From: Deltaproteobacteria bacterium
GTDB taxonomy: Bacteria; Desulfobacterota; DSM-4660; Desulfatiglandales; B25-G16
Assembly: GCA_020348625.1 (NCBI GenBank)
Contig: CP070752.1
Span: forward strand, 1,302,367 to 1,311,566
Reading direction: 5' to 3'
DNA: 9,200 nt
Within the stretch, counting starts at the first letter, position 1, and every line of letters starts with the position of its first letter. Under the pieces are notes generated by a model, which saw nothing but the letters and a program-made list of their open reading frames with translations, searched no databases and was not told the origin of the DNA. Both the position numbers and the translations under genes were made by a program. Positions 4,861 to 9,200 of the stretch are shown here, piece after piece.

Positions 4861-6942
4861 CTATTCAAGGATCTCTCTTAGCTTTTGCGATAGTTGGGTA
4901 ACGTTGAAGGGCTTCTGGATGAAACCGTCGCATCCCCGACGAAGTATTTCTGCCGCCTGACCATTGAGGCTGTATCCGCTTGAGAGCAAGACCTTGATAT
5001 CAGGATTTATCCTCTTCAATGTGTCGTAAGCCTCGCCACCGCCCATGTCCGGCATGACCATATCCAGGATGACCATATCAATCTTGTCTTGATTCGCCTC
5101 GTAGGCATCGATAGCCTCTCTTCCACTTCTGGCCACATGGACTTCATAGCCGAGTGTCTTAAGGATTTCATGGCCAACATCGATAATTACGTCCTCGTCG
5201 TCTACGAGAAGAATCCCTTCTTTACCCTTGAGTACTTCTGTAACGAGCTCTTTCTCTTTTGTGCCCTCAATATCGGAGGCTGGCAGATAAATACTGAAGG
5301 TGGTTCCGTGTCCCTTCTGAGAGTCCACATCTATATATCCACCGTGGGCTTTGACGATACCATAGACTGAGGCCAATCCGAGACCAGTCCCTTTACTCAT
5401 GCCCTTTGTCGTAAAAAACGGATCGAAGATGCGCTCTATGGTTTTGTTGTCCATACCTGTGCCGGTGTCGGAGATGGTTAATAGAACGTAATTACCGGGC
5501 TTAGGGGTATAAGGCTTTCCTTTCATATCCAGATCAGTGACATTCAGGGACTTCAAGAAAAGGTCTCCTCCACGAGGCATGGCATCGGCTGCATTTACAT
5601 AGAGATTCAATAGAGTCTGTCTGAGCTGTCCTTGGTCTGCCTTTATTACGTTGAGGTCTTCTGCAAGAGCTAGGTGAACACTAATATCCTTCTTGGTCAT
5701 CGCAAAGGTGTCAGAGGTTTCTTTTACTATATCGTTTATGTTAAGGGTCTTGACCTCATATCTCCCCTCCCGCGCATAACCGAGGAGCTGTTTGGTAAGG
5801 TTTGATCCGCTTTGAACCTGTTGCTCAATGCCTTTCAGTCTCTTGTAATGTGGGTGGGCAGAATCAATATCCATGAGCATGAGAGAGGCGTAGCCCTGAA
5901 TTCCCATGAGGATGTTATTGAAGTTGTGGGCTATGCCACTTGCCAGAGTCCCAAGGGCCTCCATCTTCTGGGCATGCTGGAATTGTGCCTCAAGTTGGGC
6001 TTTTTCTTTCTCCGCCCGCTCTCGCTCAGCCAGCTCCTGCTTGAGCGCATCATAGAGCCGTGCGTTCTCTATGGCAATGGCCGCCGTGTTGCTCAGGCCT
6101 GTGAGCAACTGGAGGTCATCCTTTCGGAAGCCTTCAACCAGGCCAAGGGAGTCTACATAGATAACGCCCCCAATCTTGTCTTTATACTTGAGCGGTACGC
6201 ACATGATTGACATGATATGCATGCTTTCGATGCTGTTGGAAAGGGTGGCCTTGTCCATGTTGCTCGTATCGGACATCATTACGGGCTTGGCTTCATTTAT
6301 GGTTCTATTGACAATCGTCCTGCTATAGTTGATTTTCGAAAAGAGGCCCTCTTTATCATCCATTCTTGTCTTTGAGGCCGCTTCTTTCAAGGCGCCTGTT
6401 TCTTGATCCAACAGCAAAATGGCTCCACGGTCTATTTTCTGCAAATGATTAAAGATCTGATCTATTACCTTGCTAAGGAGCTCATCGATATTGAGAGATT
6501 GAGCAAAGATATTTGATACCTTAAGCAATAACTCCAGATTGCGAACATAGCTCTTGGAGCCACCTTGTACTGACAGGGGCGTGGTTGTATCAAAGAGTTT
6601 TCTCTGTAAATAGAGGGGGTGTGGTTGGCTGGTTTTGTCTTGAGGCAATTCCGGCTGAAACGAAAGAACTGTCTTTCCGATACAAATGCTGCTGTCCTTC
6701 GTCAGCTCCACATCATGCTCTGGCTCTATCTTTTCTCCATCAACGAAGATCCCTTGCAGGCTATTCAGATCGACAACGAAGAGCTGGTCATTTCCTTTCA
6801 CGAATTTGCCATGGTGCCGGGAAACCGCTTTATCTGAGATGCGGATATCATTATCACGACCTCTCCCGAAAGTAGTGGTATCATCATGCAAGTTAAAAGA
6901 CGCGCCCTTGTTTGGGCCGTCAATCACATATACCTTATCCAA
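4861..6942 (-). CDS. FHA-GAF hybrid histidine kinase with C-terminal receiver
   Basis: A 693-residue soluble sensor kinase with no transmembrane segment. An FHA domain (about 1-98) carries FGRGRDND at 25-32, SRHH at 41-44 and Asn60, the phosphothreonine-binding elements. A GAF domain (about 140-297, with IMCVPLKYKDKIGGVIYVDS) probably senses a small ligand. A coiled linker (298-326) leads to HisKA with phospho-accepting His339 in SGIAHNFNN. The HATPase shows the N box (Asn450 in NLYVNAADAM), DTGTGM at 492-497, FDPFFTTK and GTGLGLA at 518-524. The receiver (575-693) has Asp581-Asp582, phospho-acceptor Asp627 in VILDMVMPDMGG and Lys677. No HPt domain follows, so relay onward would need a separate protein. 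The start is a TTG six bases after GGGAGG (6949-6954). The gene converges with the response regulator, with no clear terminator between them, and lies downstream of the HDOD gene on the same strand. Confidence 0.94.
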   Translation of the reverse strand: MDKVYVIDGPNKGASFNLHDDTTTFGRGRDNDIRISDKAVSRHHGKFVKGNDQLFVVDLNSLQGIFVDGEKIEPEHDVELTKDSSICIGKTVLSFQPELPQDKTSQPHPLYLQRKLFDTTTPLSVQGGSKSYVRNLELLLKVSNIFAQSLNIDELLSKVIDQIFNHLQKIDRGAILLLDQETGALKEAASKTRMDDKEGLFSKINYSRTIVNRTINEAKPVMMSDTSNMDKATLSNSIESMHIMSIMCVPLKYKDKIGGVIYVDSLGLVEGFRKDDLQLLTGLSNTAAIAIENARLYDALKQELAERERAEKEKAQLEAQFQHAQKMEALGTLASGIAHNFNNILMGIQGYASLMLMDIDSAHPHYKRLKGIEQQVQSGSNLTKQLLGYAREGRYEVKTLNINDIVKETSDTFAMTKKDISVHLALAEDLNVIKADQGQLRQTLLNLYVNAADAMPRGGDLFLKSLNVTDLDMKGKPYTPKPGNYVLLTISDTGTGMDNKTIERIFDPFFTTKGMSKGTGLGLASVYGIVKAHGGYIDVDSQKGHGTTFSIYLPASDIEGTKEKELVTEVLKGKEGILLVDDEDVIIDVGHEILKTLGYEVHVARSGREAIDAYEANQDKIDMVILDMVMPDMGGGEAYDTLKRINPDIKVLLSSGYSLNGQAAEILRRGCDGFIQKPFNVTQLSQKLREILE

Positions 6943-6948
6943 GACTTG

Positions 6949-6954
6949 CCTCCC
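6949..6954 (-). promoter_or_regulatory. Ribosome binding site fixing a TTG start (hybrid kinase)
   Basis: GGGAGG on the minus strand, six bases before TTG 6942. The first residues of the FHA domain (KVYVIDGP) follow at once, so no later start is reasonable. Confidence 0.8.
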
Positions 6955-7186
6955 GCTCCCAATAAGAGGACCGGATGCCTAACGCCATCATGCGATGCCC
7001 CCATAGATATCTTTTTAAACCCTGTTCGTATTGGCTGACCTACCATGTTTACGTCATAGCACCCTATAAGAGCTGAATCGTTTGGAAACGCTCGCGGGTA
7101 TCCTACGGAGAACCTGCTTGATGGATTTTATTATGGCTACCTGCAGGCGGAATGATACTTGAGAATGGAGACACCCCAAGAAAATT

Positions 7187-7285
7187 TTAACTCATTACCA
7201 CCCTGTTGACCAGCTCCGCTTCGACAAAGCCAATCCCCCGTCGGTAGGCCCCTCCTGCACAGCAGTGCACTCTGGCGTTTTTCAT
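7187..7285 (-). CDS. Possible 32-residue small ORF or leader peptide
   Basis: The minus strand has an ATG at 7285 and a TAA at 7187-7189. The product begins MKNARVHCC and contains GGAYRRGIGF and AELVNRVV, a fairly protein-like composition for a short frame. GAAGAGG ends only three bases before the ATG, a tight but possible SD spacing. It starts about 30 bases downstream of the inferred start point of the strong promoter at 7321-7350, which is the main reason to list it. I recognise no family. The same bases also form small hairpins (TGCAC 7256-7260 with GTGCA 7265-7269), so this segment may instead belong to a structured leader or small RNA. Confidence 0.3.
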   Translation of the reverse strand: MKNARVHCCAGGAYRRGIGFVEAELVNRVVMS

Positions 7286-7320
7286 GAACCTCTTCAGAGC
7301 AAGATAAACACCTTTATAAA

Positions 7321-7350
7321 AGTATAAGAATAAAATCTTTTGTATGTCAA
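7321..7350 (-). promoter_or_regulatory. Strong sigma-70-type promoter upstream of the kinase gene
   Basis: On the minus strand TTGACA (7345-7350, six of six) and TATACT (7321-7326, five of six) are 18 bases apart, with an AT-rich spacer. This is the best sigma-70 match seen in the window. Transcription would begin near 7314. A perfect inverted repeat, TATGTC (7343-7348) and GACATA (7356-7361) with a 7-base spacer, overlaps the -35 box and could be an operator. The next full gene downstream is the hybrid kinase, about 370 bases away, so the promoter implies a long leader, the small ORF at 7187-7285, or a small RNA. Confidence 0.6.
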
Positions 7351-7547
7351 GTTAAGACATAACACAACATCTAGTGAAGTGTGCGACCCCAACTTTGAAG
7401 ATGGTTATGAGATACGCCTACTGGAATTCGTTGAACTCGGGCACTCGATTGGGCAGCGCTCGCCATATGGCAAATGCGAAGATCCCATCGGTTGTTCGAT
7501 GCCAGCGATGCGAGGTTTGGATGCATTTGAAGTGCTGTGAATTGGTG

Positions 7548-8399
7548 CTAAGCCAAAAACTTCTCCAGCCATGCGTTATATTCCTTCAACTGTTCTAGCA
7601 CACCATCCAAGATATGATCGTTGGCATTGAGGTTTATTGCCTCTGTTGTGGTATCAAGGCGAAGTTCAGGTTGATGCTTGAACCCAATGCCGAGTTTTCG
7701 ACAAGCGAGGTTGCCCAACCTTGTCACATTCATGATGACATTCTCGGGATCAATTCCCGGGTCGTGGTGCATTCCCGCTACCTCGCTATAAACATCGGGT
7801 ATATTTATGCGCCTCAAGTACCGTTCACCGTGATATGCGTGCATATTCTCGAGGATTTCATTGACGAGATCCGCCGAGATGCCTCCAGGGGTGGTTTTAG
7901 GGTCGTCGAGATCTTCCAATACCTTAAGGAGAATGAGTTTTCCGATATCGTGAAGCAACCCTGCCATAAAGGCTTCCTCGGCGAGTTGACGCCGGCGAAG
8001 ATTAAGCGAAAGCCAACGCGCGGAAATTGCAGCACCGAGTGAATGACTCCACAGCGGCGTGGCCCAGCGTCCATATTTCTTATTCCGAGTGCGATAGAGC
8101 TGCTTTTGGGTTACCGCGGTGACAAGATTGTAAATGGCCTTTGTGCCAAGGCGTACGGTGGCATCCTGAATTGTTTTCGCGGGTCTTATGCCAGAATAAA
8201 ACACGGAATTGGCTATCTTGAGGACGTCGGAGGCAAGTCCCTGATCCCTATAGATTATCTTGGCGATATCTGCCAAGCTGTAATCACCTTTTGTAATCTG
8301 CTGTTGCAGCTTCAAGGCCACTTGGTTAAATATGGGAAGATCGAAATCTTTGCGTTCCAGTTTATCTTCAACGAGATCAATGAGTGATTTTTCATCCAT
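7548..8399 (-). CDS. HDOD-domain signalling protein
   Basis: The 283-residue product is almost entirely one HDOD (HD-related output) domain, a helical fold of the HD phosphohydrolase superfamily found in bacterial signalling proteins and usually thought to work as a regulatory scaffold. Visible marks are LPIFNQVALKLQQQ (21-34), ADIAKIIYRDQGLASDVLKIANS (43-65, the typical HDOD segment), TIQDATVRLG (76-85), WSHSLGAA (117-124), AGLLHDIGKLILL (146-158), HAYHGERYL (187-195) and AGMHHDP (208-214). The metal-site-like positions His119, His150-Asp151, His190 and His211/212 are kept, so catalysis cannot be excluded by sequence. The start is the ATG at 8399 with GGAG (8407-8410) seven bases upstream. 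The frame extends to a TTG at 8477, but that would place the start inside a hairpin with no SD. It lies upstream of the hybrid kinase on the same strand, about 600 bases away. Confidence 0.9.
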   Translation of the reverse strand: MDEKSLIDLVEDKLERKDFDLPIFNQVALKLQQQITKGDYSLADIAKIIYRDQGLASDVLKIANSVFYSGIRPAKTIQDATVRLGTKAIYNLVTAVTQKQLYRTRNKKYGRWATPLWSHSLGAAISARWLSLNLRRRQLAEEAFMAGLLHDIGKLILLKVLEDLDDPKTTPGGISADLVNEILENMHAYHGERYLRRINIPDVYSEVAGMHHDPGIDPENVIMNVTRLGNLACRKLGIGFKHQPELRLDTTTEAINLNANDHILDGVLEQLKEYNAWLEKFLA

Positions 8400-8434
8400 T
8401 CGATGGCTCCAATCAATCGGGATTACTACTTTTA

Positions 8435-8469
8435 GCACACCAGTGCCTGCTTTCCTCCTGCTGGTGTGC
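8435..8469 (-). promoter_or_regulatory. Perfect 9-bp hairpin in the HDOD leader
   Basis: GCACACCAG (8435-8443) and CTGGTGTGC (8461-8469) are perfect inverted copies around a 17-base loop. On the minus strand the loop contains AGGAGG, an SD-like sequence. If transcription starts near 8502, the stem forms in the untranslated leader about 36 bases before the HDOD start. It could be a DNA operator or an RNA regulatory hairpin. The GC-rich perfect stem is unlikely to be random, but its role is unknown. Confidence 0.45.
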
Positions 8470-8508
8470 CTGGTCAACCACTAACCGTATACAACTGGAA
8501 AACACCTC

Positions 8509-8537
8509 TTCATACCACGTTTCTAAACCCTGATCAA
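8509..8537 (-). promoter_or_regulatory. Candidate promoter of the HDOD gene
   Basis: On the minus strand TTGATC (8532-8537) and TATGAA (8509-8514) are 17 bases apart, each matching four of six consensus positions. It would give a leader of about 100 bases before ATG 8399. Moderate-to-weak match. Confidence 0.35.
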
Positions 8538-8603
8538 TTAATATGAAAGCGTCATAGCCCTCACTTTGATAATTCGACCATGTGCGGAATAATTACCTTT
8601 TTA

Positions 8604-8622
8604 AGAGGATATAACTTCCTCT
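8604..8622. repeat. Short inverted repeat in the intergenic region
   Basis: AGAGGA (8604-8609) and TCCTCT (8617-8622) are perfect inverted copies around a 7-base AT-rich spacer. No T-run follows on either strand, so it is not a plain terminator. It could be a protein site upstream of the HDOD promoter. Confidence 0.3.
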
Positions 8623-8687
8623 GCTCCCCTCATGTGATGAAGCTGATGATCATGTTATCTGATTGTAAAAAAGCTCGATAAAACCAA

Positions 8688-8731
8688 GGCCGCGAGGCCG
8701 GAGCAGCAAAAAGGGGTCCTTCAAGCTGCTC
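8688..8731 (-). terminator. Tandem hairpins downstream of the partial gene, possible terminator
   Basis: Two adjacent hairpins lie 130-175 bases past the stop of the minus-strand gene at 8861. The larger pairs GAGCAGC (8701-8707) with GCTGCTC (8725-8731) and, inside a symmetric internal loop, AAGG with CCTT. The smaller pairs GGCC (8688-8691) with GGCC (8696-8699). On the minus strand they are followed by TTGGTTTTATC and later a run of six T, loosely resembling an intrinsic terminator. The compact double-hairpin form also resembles dispersed REP-like intergenic elements. Confidence 0.38.
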
Positions 8732-8860
8732 TATAGCTGGCGCCTTCGACCATCACGATAGCCGTGCAAGGTCTTACCGGCAGGGCGATTACTCCATTCT
8801 AAAAACAGGTGACACCCAACTTGCTTATCTATGCTTGCGGATTCTATAATCTGTGGTTAT

Positions 8861-9200
8861 TCAGGCCCATTGATCAATAAGCCATTGCTGCTTGGCCGGT
8901 ATTTGGGACTTACCGGTATTGTCATAATGCTTTTGAATGCTTTCGTATTTCTGGTTTGGGAGCGATTTCTCAGAAGTGAGCTGGATGCCAGCAGCAACGT
9001 CGAAGAGTTTGGGGAAATCAGATTCCGTCACCTTTTCTATGGCAACGAGATTTTCGTTACTGATATAGACGGCCCAGTCATCCTGTTCCGCAGTACTGCC
9101 AAGCTTCCGATCATTCACATGGGGATATGGGCCTGCGCCGTCATCTGCTCTCTTGAATTCCCCAGGTTGTTGCTGTCTAATATAACTGGCGTTGTTGGTA
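8861..9200 (-). CDS. C-terminal part of an unrecognised protein (runs off the window)
   Basis: The minus-strand frame is open from the window edge to a TGA at 8861-8863, giving 113 visible residues. The frame continues past an internal GTG at 9118 with coding-like composition (GEFKRADDAGAGPYPHV), so the gene most likely begins beyond the window. The visible part is polar with no transmembrane helix. It includes DDWAVYISNENLVAIEKV, a strand-rich stretch, then a helical, lysine- and glutamine-rich end finishing QQWLIDQWA. I recognise no family. The tandem hairpins at 8688-8731 may end its transcript. Confidence 0.6.
   Translation of the reverse strand, partial: TNNASYIRQQQPGEFKRADDGAGPYPHVNDRKLGSTAEQDDWAVYISNENLVAIEKVTESDFPKLFDVAAGIQLTSEKSLPNQKYESIQKHYDNTGKSQIPAKQQWLIDQWA

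Larger units (their letters stand above)
6943..7547. other. 605-base gap between HDOD and kinase genes
   Basis: It contains the promoter at 7321-7350, the possible small ORF at 7187-7285, and the kinase SD at 6949-6954. The part from 7362 to 7547 is open on both strands for about 60 codons. Neither frame has an SD or a recognised motif, so I call no gene there. No closer promoter for the kinase with a good -35/-10 pair was found between 6955 and 7180. Confidence 0.6.
8400..8860. other. Intergenic region upstream of the HDOD gene
   Basis: Some 460 bases with no supportable gene. It holds the HDOD SD (8407-8410), the leader hairpin (8435-8469), a candidate promoter (8509-8537), a short inverted repeat (8604-8622) and the tandem hairpins (8688-8731). 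Nothing was recognised from 8732 to 8860. Confidence 0.6.

Noticed and set aside
7340..7540. 66-codon plus-strand frame starting at a TTG, with an open frame on the opposite strand over the same bases
   Set aside because: No SD before the TTG, no recognised motif, and its 5' end lies inside the strong minus-strand promoter. Openness on both strands argues for composition rather than coding.
8400..8477. N-terminal extension of the HDOD protein by 26 residues from a TTG at 8477
   Set aside because: No SD before the TTG; the extension encodes the 9-bp hairpin and lacks family similarity, while ATG 8399 has GGAG seven bases upstream.
8580..8681. 33-codon plus-strand frame beginning MCGII, like the start of class II glutamine amidotransferases
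   Set aside because: No SD, ends after 33 codons, and the residues after MCGII do not continue the amidotransferase pattern. Likely coincidence.

Overview
The window looks like a chromosomal stretch of a Gram-negative, probably Deltaproteobacteria/Desulfobacterota-like bacterium. This rests on a near-perfect sigma-54 promoter, an FHA-GAF hybrid histidine kinase, an HDOD protein, a DUF2080 ('transposon-encoded', AbrB-like) protein, moderate GC, and two TTG starts backed by good Shine-Dalgarno (SD) sequences. The assignment is inference from gene content. No rRNA, tRNA, CRISPR array or complete insertion sequence was seen.

Layout, left to right. (1) 1-234, minus: N-terminus of a major facilitator superfamily (MFS) transporter cut by the window edge. 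(2) 529-1281, minus: a probable two-gene unit, a small DUF2080/AbrB-like protein followed by a GNAT acetyltransferase. It has a candidate promoter overlapped by an inverted repeat, and an RNA hairpin just after the GNAT stop. (3) 1474-3777, minus: a 767-residue secreted protein with an endonuclease/exonuclease/phosphatase (EEP) fold at its N-terminus in which two hallmark catalytic residues appear replaced, followed by about 440 residues I do not recognise. (4) 3778-4233: a regulatory region with a consensus sigma-54 promoter for the response regulator, three GGGGCA direct repeats at enhancer distance, and a weaker sigma-54-like site facing the secreted protein gene. (5) 4234-4824, plus: a response regulator with a receiver domain and a short unrecognised helical tail. 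(6) 4861-6942, minus: FHA-GAF-HisKA-HATPase-REC hybrid kinase, convergent with the regulator 36 bases away. (7) 6943-7547: a 605-base gap with a strong sigma-70 promoter and a possible 32-residue small ORF, perhaps a long leader for the kinase. (8) 7548-8399, minus: HDOD protein with a hairpin in its presumed leader. (9) 8400-8860: intergenic hairpins. (10) 8861-9200, minus: C-terminal part of an unrecognised protein running off the window.

The centre of the window is a signalling cluster. The kinase can sense through FHA and GAF domains and carries its own receiver but no visible HPt domain. A stand-alone response regulator under sigma-54 control lies tail to tail with it, and an HDOD protein, a common output partner in such systems, lies upstream of the kinase on the same strand. 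A functional link between them, or to the secreted EEP-like protein sharing the regulator's promoter region, is inferred from position only. The least ordinary items are the altered EEP protein, the sigma-54/repeat region, the DUF2080-GNAT pair, and the strong promoter with its long leader ahead of the kinase.
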